Shown here: one piece after another, positions 52,726 to 60,725 of the stretch
Layout: each line of letters opens with the position of its first letter
How positions within the stretch are numbered: position 1 is the stretch's first letter
Assembly (NCBI GenBank): GCA_030612725.1
Contig: JAUWNJ010000007.1
Location: 62,001 to 126,000, forward strand
DNA: 64,000 bases
Direction: 5' to 3'
Source: Planctomycetales bacterium
Lineage (GTDB): Bacteria; Planctomycetota; Phycisphaerae; SM23-33
Made by a program: the position numbers and the translations under genes
Notes under the pieces: model-generated
What the model was told of the DNA's origin: nothing
Databases searched by the model: none
The model's input: only the letters and a program-made list of their open reading frames with translations

Positions 52726-54063
52726 ATGACTGATATTTCCATACCATGGGGTGATGATACGCTGACGATGACGTTACCGTCTGACTGGACGGTTCAGCAG
52801 GTCGCATCGCCTTCGGTTTCTTCAGCCGGTAAGGACTGGCCTGAACGTCTGGCCAATGCCCTGTCCCAGCCCGAAGGGATTCAACCGCTGTCGAAACTCC
52901 TTGCAGCCAGACCTAACGCTCGTATTGTCGTTATTGTTGAAGACCTCACTCGCTACAGTCCGCTGACTGTGATACTGGAGGCGGTTTTCCGCGAATTTCA
53001 CCACGCCAACATTCCCGACGAGAACGTCGAGATATTTTTTGCCACCGGAATGCACCCGCCGCTGACGCCGGCAGAAGCAGCCGGGAAAATCGGGGCGGGT
53101 CTGGCCGAAAGTATCGCCTGGCGATGCAATCCGTGGCGTGATCGGGACGCTTACGTCGATCTCGGTCAGGTTCGCGCGGGTGGGGTCTGTATTGACCTGC
53201 TTGTGGACCGTGGCGTTGTCGGTGCGGACCTGCGGATAGTTATTACGTCGGTCAGTCCGCACCTCCAGGCGGGATTCGGCGGGGGTTACAAAATGTTCGT
53301 TCCTGGCTGTTCGCATCTGGACACCATTCGCCAGTTGCACCTTGTGTCCGTTCCCCGTCGGAGCACCCAGCAGGTCGGACAACCTGCCCATCTCAATCGT
53401 ATGCGGCGATTGATAGACGCTTCCGGTTCGGTTGTCGATGCCGCGGGCGGAAAATCTTTCGGCGTGCAGTACCTTCTTGATGCCGAGAACGGTCTATCAG
53501 CCGTCGCTGCCGGAGACGTTGTTACCTGCCAGAGGATGCTCGCCAAGCACTGTGCCGCAGGTTGCGGAATCATCCTCGAATCGCCCGCCGATGTGGTTGT
53601 CGTCAACGCCTGGCCCAGGGATTTCGATCTCTGGCAGGCGTTCAAAGCCATCGCCAACACCTGTTGGGCGGCGCGTGATAACGGTGTGATTATCTGTCTT
53701 GCCCGATGCCCGGGCGGTGTGAACATGCCGACGCCGAAGTTTCCAATTGGTCCGGGGTTCATCCGTCGGGTCGTACGTCTGTTTGGGGCGAACGCATTGG
53801 CGTCGTTGCTGACCAGGTTGGTTCCCACCCTCAGCGGGGATGCCGCCTTTTTCGTCCGCCTGGCGTTGCAGATTATCCAGCGGAACACCATCATCATGGT
53901 CTCGCCCGCCATCGCCGCCGCCGATCAGAAAATGCCGGGACTGGCGGTTTATGCCGACCCAGCCGAAGCTTTCACCGCGGCGGACGACCTGCTGGGTAAA
54001 GACCCCAAGCGAGTTGTCGTCTTCCCCTCCGGGGGCATAAGTTATCCAATCCCGCGAAAATGA
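52726..54063 (+). CDS. LarA-like (DUF2088) protein
   Basis: 445 residues resembling nickel-pincer lactate racemases. Seen: VVIVEDLTRYSPLTVILEAV (family DxTRxxP region), FFATGMHPPLTPAEAAGKIG (first active-site His), SVSPHLQAGFGGGYKMFVPGCSHLDTIRQLH (a second conserved His and Gly-rich loop). The region usually reading NHD is CNPWRDRDAYVDLG here, so one catalytic His may be absent. No larB, larC or larE (cofactor synthesis) is nearby. It may be a racemase or epimerase for another hydroxy acid, or a non-catalytic relative. The next gene is a beta-hydroxyacid dehydrogenase on the other strand. Confidence 0.75.
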   Translation: MTDISIPWGDDTLTMTLPSDWTVQQVASPSVSSAGKDWPERLANALSQPEGIQPLSKLLAARPNARIVVIVEDLTRYSPLTVILEAVFREFHHANIPDENVEIFFATGMHPPLTPAEAAGKIGAGLAESIAWRCNPWRDRDAYVDLGQVRAGGVCIDLLVDRGVVGADLRIVITSVSPHLQAGFGGGYKMFVPGCSHLDTIRQLHLVSVPRRSTQQVGQPAHLNRMRRLIDASGSVVDAAGGKSFGVQYLLDAENGLSAVAAGDVVTCQRMLAKHCAAGCGIILESPADVVVVNAWPRDFDLWQAFKAIANTCWAARDNGVIICLARCPGGVNMPTPKFPIGPGFIRRVVRLFGANALASLLTRLVPTLSGDAAFFVRLALQIIQRNTIIMVSPAIAAADQKMPGLAVYADPAEAFTAADDLLGKDPKRVVVFPSGGISYPIPRK

Positions 54064-54190
54064 TGGTTGATTGGTTGATCAGTTCATCAGTTCCAGGTTC
54101 CGTTTTCCCGTAGGGACGCTTTGCGTTTCGTTTTCACGTAGTGACACTTCGTGTTCCCTAAACCCAAATCCCAAGTCTCTAATCCCTTTC
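54064..54190. repeat. Composite repeat spacer
   Basis: Starts with TTGATTGGTTGATCAGTTCATCAG-type repeats (given as units: TTGGTTGA, CAGTTCAT). Then the double mini-hairpin TTCCCGTAGGGACGCTTTGC (54102 onward) and CACGTAGTG/ACACTTCGTGT. It ends with CCCAAAT, CCCAAGT heptamers. No gene. Confidence 0.8.
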
Positions 54191-54191
54191 T

Positions 54192-55079
54192 TTACTGCAT
54201 CTTTTCCAGAACCTTCATCAGCGCCTGTGTGCCGTCGTGCGAACCGCCGTCGTCGGCGAGTTCGCGGTAGAGCCGCTCGACCAGCGTCAACCCCGGCAGC
54301 GTCAGGCCCATCGCCTTGGCCTCGGTAAGGGCGATGCCCATGTCCTTGATGAAGTGCTCGACGATGAAGCCCGGCGAGAAATCGCGTCGGACAATGCGCG
54401 GGCCGAGGTTGTTAATCGACCAGCAACCTGCCGCCCCTTGCCCGATAATGTCAATGACGCCTTGAGCGTCCAGACCGGCCTTGGCTGCATACAGCAGCGA
54501 CTCACACACGCCGATCATCGTCCCGGAAATGAGAATCTGATTGCACATCTTGGTATGTTGGCCCGCACCGGCGGGGCCCATGTACGCGATGTTTTCGCCC
54601 ATCAGTTCCAGCATTGGCATGACGGTATCGAATGCTTCGCGGTCGCCGCCGACCATAATCGCCAGCCTGCCTTCGCGTGCTCCTACATCCCCGCCGGAGA
54701 CGGGAGCATCGAGTGTCGTAACATCCTTGGCGGCGTACGCTTCGGCAAGTTTTCGCGCCAGCAACGGCGCGCTGGTGGTCATATCGACGACGATAGCCCC
54801 GGCACGGATGCTTTGAATGATGCCGTTATTGCCGAGATGGACTTCTTCGACGTCAGCGGGAAAGCCGACGATGGTGAAGACGACGTCGGCGTCGGCGGCA
54901 CAGGCTTTCGGTGTGTCAGCCCATTCAGCACCGTCGGCCAACAAACCCTCAGCCTTGGCGGGCGTGCGATTATGCACTCGCAGCGAATAACCGGCCTTCA
55001 GCAGATGCCTCGCCATGGATGAACCCATAATCCCCGTACCAATCCAGCCAACCTTCGTTCTGCCCGGCTTGATTTCCAT
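54192..55079 (-). CDS. Beta-hydroxyacid dehydrogenase (3-hydroxyisobutyrate/tartronate semialdehyde reductase type)
   Basis: 295 residues, normal size. Rossmann site VGWIGTGIMGSSMARHLLKAGY, cofactor-discriminating loop VHNRTPAKAEGL (Arg after the second strand suggests NADP). The substrate loop is TLDAPVSGGDVGAREGRLAIMVGG and the catalytic Lys is in GAGQHTKMCNQILI. The C-terminal helical domain has FIVEHFIKDMGIALTEAKAMGLTLPG. The exact substrate cannot be decided by eye. It is convergent with the LarA-like gene. Confidence 0.92.
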   Translation of the reverse strand: MEIKPGRTKVGWIGTGIMGSSMARHLLKAGYSLRVHNRTPAKAEGLLADGAEWADTPKACAADADVVFTIVGFPADVEEVHLGNNGIIQSIRAGAIVVDMTTSAPLLARKLAEAYAAKDVTTLDAPVSGGDVGAREGRLAIMVGGDREAFDTVMPMLELMGENIAYMGPAGAGQHTKMCNQILISGTMIGVCESLLYAAKAGLDAQGVIDIIGQGAAGCWSINNLGPRIVRRDFSPGFIVEHFIKDMGIALTEAKAMGLTLPGLTLVERLYRELADDGGSHDGTQALMKVLEKMQ

Positions 55080-55186
55080 TGCTTTGACTCCTTCAATTCA
55101 CGCCAATTTCCAGTCAGCAGGGCCGCCCCACGAACTGTTCTCTGGTTCTCTACGGATTCTCGCGAAGGAAATCAGCGGGTAGATGC

Positions 55187-55426
55187 TCATCTGATCCGTA
55201 TATCTCCGCCAAAGATTACAATAATGAGGATGCAATCCATAAGGGCCTGGGCGGCGACAAAAATGTATGGGGATATTCCCAAGTATGCGAATCCAATCAA
55301 GAGACCGAGCCAAATGGCCACGGCAATCGCAGATCCCCGCCATCCCAACTCATGGCGAGCGAGGAAGATGATAACCCAGAAGACCAGGAAAGGCAGCGAT
55401 AGCATAACCGGATTGTACAGACTCAC
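55187..55426 (-). CDS. Small three-helix membrane protein
   Basis: 79 residues from a GTG start that overlaps the stop of the upstream hydrolase gene (GTGA), so translation is probably coupled. Three hydrophobic segments at about 6-23, 32-50 and 53-72, with a short charged loop ARHELGWRG and the end GGDIRIR. No family recognised. It may be an accessory membrane partner of the hydrolase fusion protein encoded just before it. Confidence 0.65.
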   Translation of the reverse strand: MSLYNPVMLSLPFLVFWVIIFLARHELGWRGSAIAVAIWLGLLIGFAYLGISPYIFVAAQALMDCILIIVIFGGDIRIR

Positions 55427-57057
55427 TGGTCATTTACAAATAGTTGCATCGCTGCCTGTCGGTTGCATTTCTGGTATTTCGCGTAAGCGTCGGCGGCCTT
55501 TTGTCTTGTGGTGGATGGATTTTCGCCGGCAGACCAACTGCGAATGATCGCATCAAGTGTATAGGCCTCCGGCGCCATATTTCCTGCGGTGGTAATCAGC
55601 GGTTTGCATTTGGCCTTTTGCAGCGGGGCGACGAAATATGAGTTGCTCTTGCACGCCAGGACAATGGCGCAGGCGGGATTCGTCCCGCCGTGGTTTTCGG
55701 GAAACTCCGACAGACGAACGTCCATCAATCCGTTGTGCCCGACGAAGCAGACCACGTCCGAATATCCGCCCGCCTGAAAACGGACCTGACCATCGGAACC
55801 AACGACCTCGGTAACGTTCAGCCCGGCAGCGGCATCGAAGAAATCCGACAGCGTAGTTTTCATTCGAGCGCCGTCGTAGGCGTCTGCAACTACATAAACC
55901 ACCCTGTCCGAACCCGTGCTTCTGAAGACGCACCTGTCGAGAATCGCATTGGACGTCGGTTTCGTGAACCCGCCAAGCGCCTCCCAGTGCGGCGAGCGGG
56001 TCAGGAACGTCTTTACGCCGTACATTGCGCCCCAGTAAAGGTTGTTTCGCGGGTCCTGCCCGTTGCCGAGGCTGGCTGGTACCGGCGCGATCCCCTGGTG
56101 GCGGTTGTCGCAAAGGGCGACGAATACGTGAACGATTTTGTAATCGCGCGACTGCTTTGAGATTGGCCGAACAGTCGTTGTCGCAGCAGGTTGGGTTCCC
56201 AGATGACTCGAAATGAATTTATCCAGACCATCCTTGTAGGTCCGGCCTGAAACTATAAACCCGTCATTATGCGAGCCGGTAATTTCGAGGAATTCCTTAG
56301 GCTCGCCGGCGGCGTCGAAAATCGCCTGGCCGTGGGCGAATGGAATCATGTTGTCATCCCGGCTGTGGATGACCAATATCGGGCAATCTACCTGCGAGAT
56401 ATCGTCGGCCGCGTTGAATTGATAACGCGACAGTAACCGAAGAAGCGCACATGGTAGGAAGGGATAAATATCCGAGCCGATTTCCGGGACGGACGTAGAG
56501 GTCGATTCGACGATGAGCGCTGCGGGGGTGTGCTTTCCGGCGAGGTTCACAGCTACGGCTCCTCCGAGCGATCGGCCGAAGATGATGATCTTGCCAGACT
56601 CAATGCCACGTTGTTCGACGAGATATTTCCACGAGGCCTCGGCGTCCTTATATATACCGTCCTCGCTGACTTTGCCCTCGCTTTGTCCGTAGCCGCGATA
56701 GTCGATAATCAGCGTGTTGAGGCCCAGGTCGTTGAAGACGCGGAGCGAATCCAGGCGGTGTGAGATATTCCCGCCGTTACCGTGGAAGAAAAGGGCAGTG
56801 CCTCTGGCGTTCTGGGCGGGTACGAACCATCCGGTAATTTTCACGCCGTCGGAAGCCTCAATCTCGACGGATTCATACGTCAGGCCGATGTCTTTCGGCG
56901 TCGCTTCGATTTCGCTGCTTGGGAAGAAGACAAATCGCGACTGGAAAAAATAGAGAATTATCAGGAAACCCGTGAGGGAGAAGAAAGCGATACGGACAAC
57001 CATCCAAAATAGTCTGCGTATCCTCCGGACGGGCTTCTTTTGGTTGGTTTTTTCCAT
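55423..57057 (-). CDS. Membrane-anchored alpha/beta hydrolase fused to an unknown, possibly caspase-like, domain
   Basis: 544 residues from the ATG at 57057 (a TTG at 57075 is also possible). A basic start and one membrane helix (about 17-38) anchor it. The alpha/beta hydrolase domain (about 60-300) has ALFFHGNGGNISHR (oxyanion), nucleophile IIFGRSLGGAVAV, Asp in LVIHSRDDNMIPF and His in GSHNDGF, as in ABHD17/BEM46-like hydrolases. The last ~240 residues (from KIVHVFVALCDNRHQGIAPVPASLGNG) form a separate domain with alternating strands and helices. It contains YVVADAYDG, DVVCFVGHNGLMD and AIVLACKSNSYF. The His441-Gly and Ala-Cys469-x-Ser pair resembles the clan CD (caspase) dyad; this is inference. 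Confidence 0.82.
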   Translation of the reverse strand: MEKTNQKKPVRRIRRLFWMVVRIAFFSLTGFLIILYFFQSRFVFFPSSEIEATPKDIGLTYESVEIEASDGVKITGWFVPAQNARGTALFFHGNGGNISHRLDSLRVFNDLGLNTLIIDYRGYGQSEGKVSEDGIYKDAEASWKYLVEQRGIESGKIIIFGRSLGGAVAVNLAGKHTPAALIVESTSTSVPEIGSDIYPFLPCALLRLLSRYQFNAADDISQVDCPILVIHSRDDNMIPFAHGQAIFDAAGEPKEFLEITGSHNDGFIVSGRTYKDGLDKFISSHLGTQPAATTTVRPISKQSRDYKIVHVFVALCDNRHQGIAPVPASLGNGQDPRNNLYWGAMYGVKTFLTRSPHWEALGGFTKPTSNAILDRCVFRSTGSDRVVYVVADAYDGARMKTTLSDFFDAAAGLNVTEVVGSDGQVRFQAGGYSDVVCFVGHNGLMDVRLSEFPENHGGTNPACAIVLACKSNSYFVAPLQKAKCKPLITTAGNMAPEAYTLDAIIRSWSAGENPSTTRQKAADAYAKYQKCNRQAAMQLFVNDQ

Positions 57058-57083
57058 GTCGTTGCTGTCAGGCAAAGGTCCTA

Positions 57084-57103
57084 CCTCTTCAATTGTGAAG
57101 AGG
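57084..57103. repeat. Short hairpin between the HEPN and hydrolase genes
   Basis: CCTCTTC (57084-57090) and GAAGAGG (57097-57103), 6-base loop, no T-run. Could be a weak terminator or operator. Confidence 0.5.
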
Positions 57104-57108
57104 TTTCG

Positions 57109-57507
57109 TCAAATTTCATCCAGGCCTGTAAATTCTTCCGGGTTAGCCTGGGATACGGCTCGCAGAATATCACCGGCGATTTGAATCGCTTCTTCGGCTT
57201 CTTCGCCGGTTACGTGTTGTCCGACGCTATAATCCCCGACGTTCCTTGCCTCCAGAAGTTTTGAATACTCCTGTCCCAATTCCACGTCCCAGCGTCCAGG
57301 TCTGACCAGGTCGCGATGGACCGCCGCTTCAATTGCAGAATGTTTCCTGAAGGTTTTCCCTTCCAGCGCAAACATAGCAGAAACAGCGTAGAAGGCTGCG
57401 TAATAGGCGCGGGAAGCGGCAGAATCGGGACTTACAGAAAGGACGGTTTTCGCCGCACGGAGAGCGTCCTTTGCACTAAACCACAAATCATCTGACGGCG
57501 GACTCAC
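57109..57507 (-). CDS. HEPN-domain protein (toxin partner of MNT)
   Basis: 132 residues from a GTG that overlaps the MNT stop codon. All helical: LWFSAKDALRAAKTVLSVSPDSAASRAYYAAFYAVSAMFALEGK is the typical UPF0332-type HEPN start. FRKHSAIEAAVHRDLV and YSKLLEARNVGDYSVGQHVTGEEAEEAIQIAGDIL follow. The conserved Arg is followed by DY (RNVGDY), as in this branch. The strict Rx4-6H RNase motif is not clear. HEPN proteins paired with MNT nucleotidyltransferases are type VII toxin-antitoxin systems in studied cases, with the MNT modifying the HEPN. Confidence 0.88.
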   Translation of the reverse strand: MSPPSDDLWFSAKDALRAAKTVLSVSPDSAASRAYYAAFYAVSAMFALEGKTFRKHSAIEAAVHRDLVRPGRWDVELGQEYSKLLEARNVGDYSVGQHVTGEEAEEAIQIAGDILRAVSQANPEEFTGLDEI

Positions 57508-57818
57508 GCAAACACTCCTTCATGTTTGGCATTTTGGTAAAGCGGGTACTCCTGGGCTTCGTAGTCGCGAATATCCACCGGCTTGGCGTGGATGGGGCGA
57601 TCCATCTCCAGGACCAGATCGTACAGGCTGCGGATGCACGTCCACGAATCGGATTGATGATTTACAGGCCCTTCCAGAAGGACGAGAAAGTCGATGTCGC
57701 TGTCGGGTTGGGCCTCGCCTCGCGCCTCCGAACCGTAGAGAATCACGCCCCGCAAACGCTCGCCGAACGCTTCCTGAAGAAGCGACTTGACCCGCTTGAG
57801 TAGTTTGCCTGTTTCCAT
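57504..57818 (-). CDS. MNT-type nucleotidyltransferase (antitoxin of the HEPN pair)
   Basis: 104 residues from the ATG at 57818, which follows GGAGCCTCTGTT. A longer open frame upstream runs through rnfB in another phase and is not coding. The motif VILYGSEARGEAQPDSDIDFLVLL carries the GSxxRG and DxD metal site of minimal nucleotidyltransferases. It is followed by RSLYDLVLEMDRPIHAKPVDIRDYEAQEYPLYQNAKHEGVFA. It overlaps the HEPN gene by four bases, the usual antitoxin-first arrangement. Confidence 0.9.
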   Translation of the reverse strand: METGKLLKRVKSLLQEAFGERLRGVILYGSEARGEAQPDSDIDFLVLLEGPVNHQSDSWTCIRSLYDLVLEMDRPIHAKPVDIRDYEAQEYPLYQNAKHEGVFA

Positions 57819-57842
57819 AACAGAGGCTCCAACAATCGACAC

Positions 57843-57867
57843 TACCAATTCTATTATACCATTGGTA
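57843..57867 (-). promoter_or_regulatory. Promoter/operator of the MNT-HEPN pair
   Basis: On the minus strand an exact TATAAT (plus-strand ATTATA 57853-57858) is enclosed by a perfect 7-bp inverted repeat, TACCAAT and ATTGGTA (57843-57849, 57861-57867), 25 bp upstream of the MNT start. This is a typical layout for autorepression. Confidence 0.65.
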
Positions 57868-57892
57868 ATACTGCGGGCGATAGTTTGAAATG

Positions 57893-58696
57893 TTATTTGC
57901 CTTCCATGCGGATGATTTTTCGGGGACATTTTTCGATAGCGGCCGACAGGTCGGTGTCGGCCTGGTATCGGTCGTAGTCGATTGATGCGTTGTTGTCGGC
58001 GATGGTGAAGATGTCGTCGAGTTTGGCGCAAATCCCACAGCCGATGCATCCGACGGTGCAGACGCCACGGACGACCTTTCCGGGGTCGAGGTTTGAGCAT
58101 GCGACCACGGCCATCGCGTCGGCGTGGAACGGGACCATCTGGATGATATTTCGCGGGCAGGCGCGTACGCATGCGCCGCAGCCGACGCATTTTTCGTAAT
58201 CGACGACGGCCAGGCCGTTGATAATGTGAATCGCGTCGAATTTGCAGACCTCGACGCAATCGCCCAGACCCAGGCATCCGAAGGTGCATCCCTGGACGCC
58301 GGCGACCATAACGGCGGCGGCGCAGGTTGGCTCTCCGCGATATTCCGGGCGTTTCAAGCGTTCATCGAAATCGGCTCCGCAGAGGACCACAGGGCGCGAC
58401 GGAACGCCTGCGACATGTTCGACGCCCATAATCTCGGCGATGCGTTCTGCGACCGCCGCTCCACCGACGGAACACTTATCCGGCGCTGCGCCTTCGTGAA
58501 AGATGGCTTCGGCGTATTCGCTGCACCCGATGTACCCGCACCCGCCGCAGTTGGCTCCGGGCATCGCATCCATCAAATGCTGCAACTGCTCAGGAACGTG
58601 CACGTGCCAGCGCACGTTCGCCCAGCCGAGCAAAACCGCGAAAACGCCCGCCAAAGCAAGCATTACACACACTGCCAAAATTATCGTCGGTATCAT
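57893..58696 (-). CDS. rnfB: Rnf complex subunit RnfB
   Basis: 267 residues from the ATG at 58696; the frame upstream of it is heptamer repeat. A membrane helix (about 3-24) anchors it. The Fe-S domain GANCGGCGYIGCSEYAEAI binds a [4Fe-4S] cluster. Two ferredoxin-type sites follow (CTFGCLGLGDCVEVCKFDAI, and CVGCGACVRACPRNII). A further Cys-rich segment near the end is CTVGCIGCGICAK. RnfB takes electrons from reduced ferredoxin. Last gene of the rnfCDGEAB operon. Confidence 0.95.
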   Translation of the reverse strand: MIPTIILAVCVMLALAGVFAVLLGWANVRWHVHVPEQLQHLMDAMPGANCGGCGYIGCSEYAEAIFHEGAAPDKCSVGGAAVAERIAEIMGVEHVAGVPSRPVVLCGADFDERLKRPEYRGEPTCAAAVMVAGVQGCTFGCLGLGDCVEVCKFDAIHIINGLAVVDYEKCVGCGACVRACPRNIIQMVPFHADAMAVVACSNLDPGKVVRGVCTVGCIGCGICAKLDDIFTIADNNASIDYDRYQADTDLSAAIEKCPRKIIRMEGK

Positions 58697-58719
58697 TCTC
58701 GTTAACCTATCACACACCC

Positions 58720-58749
58720 AATTGGCAATCGGCAATCGGCAATTGGAAA
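58720..58749. repeat. Heptamer repeat between rnfA and rnfB
   Basis: ATTGGCA, ATCGGCA, ATCGGCA, ATTGG. It lies just upstream of the chosen rnfB start and just before the rnfA stop. Confidence 0.9.
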
Positions 58750-58753
58750 TTAT

Positions 58754-59398
58754 TCAACCTGCCATACCTTTGAATCCCATAAACGCCAGCGCCATCAGTC
58801 CTGCCGTTATCAGCGTTATCCCCGGCCCTTTTAGCGGTTCGGGTATGTCGGCTGTTTCGAGTTCTTCGCGGATACCGGCCATCAGGACGATCGCCAGCGT
58901 AAATCCGATCCCGCCGAAGAAACTATAGACCAGTGCGAAGAGGAAATTGTCCGTCAGTTCCGGACTCTTTGCGATGGTCAGGCAGGCGAAGAGTATCGCG
59001 CAGTTGGTCGTAATCAATGGCAGGAACACGCCCAGTGCCTTGTAAAGGGCCGGTGCGAACTTGCGAACGTACATCTCGACCAGTTGCACCATTCCGGCAA
59101 TGACGAAGATGAAGATTATGTATTGGAGGAAGAGCAAATCCTTGACGGACCCGGCGGCGATGGAATTAATGGCATTGACCAGCGCGCTTCCGGGAACAAG
59201 GGCGAAATGGCTTATAATCCAGGTCGCCGACCCGGCAATGGTAATAACAAACGTTACGGCACAGCCCATTCCGAAGGCGGTGTCAATCCGGCGGGAAACG
59301 CCCAGGAACGGGCAAATCCCCACGAAATTAATCAGCACCAGGTTATTAATGACAGCCGTTGCCAGTGCGATAAACAATATGTCAGTTACAACGCCCAT
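58754..59398 (-). CDS. rnfA: Rnf complex subunit RnfA
   Basis: 214 residues with six membrane helices. Conserved NNLVLINFVGICPFLGVSRRIDTAFGMG with the Cys that binds the intramembrane Fe-S cluster shared with RnfE, and LPLITTNCAILFACL with the second Cys. The C-terminal YSFFGGIGFTLAIVLMAGIREELETADIPEPLKGPGITLI is also typical. Part of the ion-translocating core. Between rnfE and rnfB. Confidence 0.96.
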   Translation of the reverse strand: MGVVTDILFIALATAVINNLVLINFVGICPFLGVSRRIDTAFGMGCAVTFVITIAGSATWIISHFALVPGSALVNAINSIAAGSVKDLLFLQYIIFIFVIAGMVQLVEMYVRKFAPALYKALGVFLPLITTNCAILFACLTIAKSPELTDNFLFALVYSFFGGIGFTLAIVLMAGIREELETADIPEPLKGPGITLITAGLMALAFMGFKGMAG

Positions 59399-59440
59399 GT
59401 CGCTTTGCTCCAGGGACCAGGCTGTTTCTTTGCTGTTGCC

Positions 59441-59470
59441 CAGTCCCTAATCCCAAGTCCCCAGTCCCTA
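59441..59470. repeat. Heptamer repeat supplying the rnfE stop codon
   Basis: CAGTCCC, TAATCCC, AAGTCCC, CAGTCCC, TA. On the minus strand the rnfE stop TAG (59468-59470) is the start of the array: TAGGGACTGGGGACTTGGG. Confidence 0.9.
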
Positions 59471-60082
59471 TTTTTTTCTCATTGACATCCAGTTGACCAG
59501 TCCCATCAGCAGGCCGAGGGTTATGAACGCCCCTGCCGGGCCTTGCATTACCGCCCAGTTTGGCCACCACTCCGGCATGACGCGGACGGACTCGAAGATC
59601 ATTCCCGTTGCGAGGATTTCGCGGATAACGGCGATGCTGATCAGCCCGATGAGAAATCCCACAGATTGGCCTACCGCGTCGGAAATCGCCACGCCCACCG
59701 ATTGCTGTGACGCGCAAACCTCGCATCGGCAGATGATTATGCAGTTGACGATAATCAACGGGATGTAAGACCCAAGCCGCAGGCTCATCTCGAAGACATA
59801 CGCCTGAAGCACTCGGTCGATAATCGTTACGAACGTTGCTATTGTCAGCGTGAAGACCAGGATTCGCAGGTGTCCCTTCAGTTGGTTCCTCAGCAGCGCC
59901 ACGACCGCCGAAGCCATTATCATCACGAAGGCGGTAGCGCCGGCCATGGTAACCGCCCCTGCGAGCGTCGCGGTAACGGCCAGTGTCGGGCACATTCCCA
60001 GCAACTGGCGATAGATCGGGTTGTCGTCGAGCAGGCCGTTGCGAAAACGCTTTGCCGCGCCGGGAAGGGCGGAATTAGTCAT
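59468..60082 (-). CDS. rnfE: Rnf complex subunit RnfE
   Basis: 204 residues from the ATG at 60082, eight bases after GAAGGAGGG; an ATG two codons earlier is also in frame. Six membrane helices. NPIYRQLLGMCPTLAVTATL and IIVNCIIICRCEVCA hold the Cys residues of the membrane Fe-S cluster. SVGFLIGLISIAVIREIL is also conserved. The start overlaps the rnfG stop. The last codons AGA AAA AAA are followed by a TAG derived from a heptamer repeat. Confidence 0.95.
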   Translation of the reverse strand: MTNSALPGAAKRFRNGLLDDNPIYRQLLGMCPTLAVTATLAGAVTMAGATAFVMIMASAVVALLRNQLKGHLRILVFTLTIATFVTIIDRVLQAYVFEMSLRLGSYIPLIIVNCIIICRCEVCASQQSVGVAISDAVGQSVGFLIGLISIAVIREILATGMIFESVRVMPEWWPNWAVMQGPAGAFITLGLLMGLVNWMSMRKK

Positions 60083-60686
60083 GGTCATTACCCTCCTTCG
60101 CTTTGGCGGCGAGTTTCTCACGAACGGCGGCAAGATGGTCGTTGATAATCTTCGTTACGCCCTTGGATGAAATCGTCGCGCCGCTGATAGTGTTGATGTC
60201 CTGTGGGCCTGGGGTTTTTCCCGGCGTAATTGCTACAATCGGCTCGGATGGGTTCTTGCCCTCGAACTGCTTGTAGAAGTTGCCTTTTTCCTTCTTTATC
60301 TTGTCGCCGATACCGGCAGTCTCCAGACACTTGATGACGCGATAGCCCAGAAGTTTTTCAACCTTGCCGTCCACACCGATCAGAAGCGTCAGCGTGTCGT
60401 ATCCCTGACCTTCAGCCTTTATGCCCCATCCGATCGTTTTACCGTCCCTGATGGCGGGGTAGCAGAGGATTTCCTTATCCCTTCCTGCGATTTGACCTTT
60501 GATGATTACAGGTTCAGTCGTGGTCGTGCCCTTGCCGAACATATCGACCAGCCGAAGTGCGATAAGGTCTTTTACGTTCTGCTCAATCTTCGGGCGCGTA
60601 AGTTTCTCCACGCCCGCCAGCGCAACACCAAACACCAACGCCAAAAGCAGAACCAACCACGCCTGGATGAGGTAATCCTTCTTCAT
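60075..60686 (-). CDS. rnfG: Rnf complex subunit RnfG
   Basis: 203 residues from the ATG at 60686 (a TTG three codons earlier is possible). One N-terminal membrane helix (about 7-25), then the FMN-binding domain. GQGYDTLTLLIGVD and ETAGIGDKI precede the flavinylation motif INTISGATISSKGVTKI, whose Thr is expected to carry covalent FMN. The end is Lys/Ala-rich. Overlaps rnfE. Confidence 0.95.
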   Translation of the reverse strand: MKKDYLIQAWLVLLLALVFGVALAGVEKLTRPKIEQNVKDLIALRLVDMFGKGTTTTEPVIIKGQIAGRDKEILCYPAIRDGKTIGWGIKAEGQGYDTLTLLIGVDGKVEKLLGYRVIKCLETAGIGDKIKKEKGNFYKQFEGKNPSEPIVAITPGKTPGPQDINTISGATISSKGVTKIINDHLAAVREKLAAKAKEGNDHD

Positions 60687-60697
60687 CTGTTTCAACT

Positions 60698-60724
60698 AAT
60701 CCGTGTAATCTGTGTAATCCGTGG
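60698..60724. repeat. Nonamer repeat between rnfD and rnfG
   Basis: Three 9-bp units AATCCGTGT, AATCTGTGT, AATCCGTGG, ending just before the rnfD stop codon at 60726. Confidence 0.85.
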
Positions 60725-60725
60725 A

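Noticed and set aside
54110-54130. Second GEMM-like riboswitch at GACGCTTTGCG
   Set aside because: It is part of a small hairpin module; the GGCAAACC block and second domain are missing.
57819-58289. Long arginine-rich open frame continuing upstream of the MNT gene
   Set aside because: It runs antisense-phase through rnfB, has biased low-complexity composition, and the MNT fold starts at 57818 with a good ribosome binding site.
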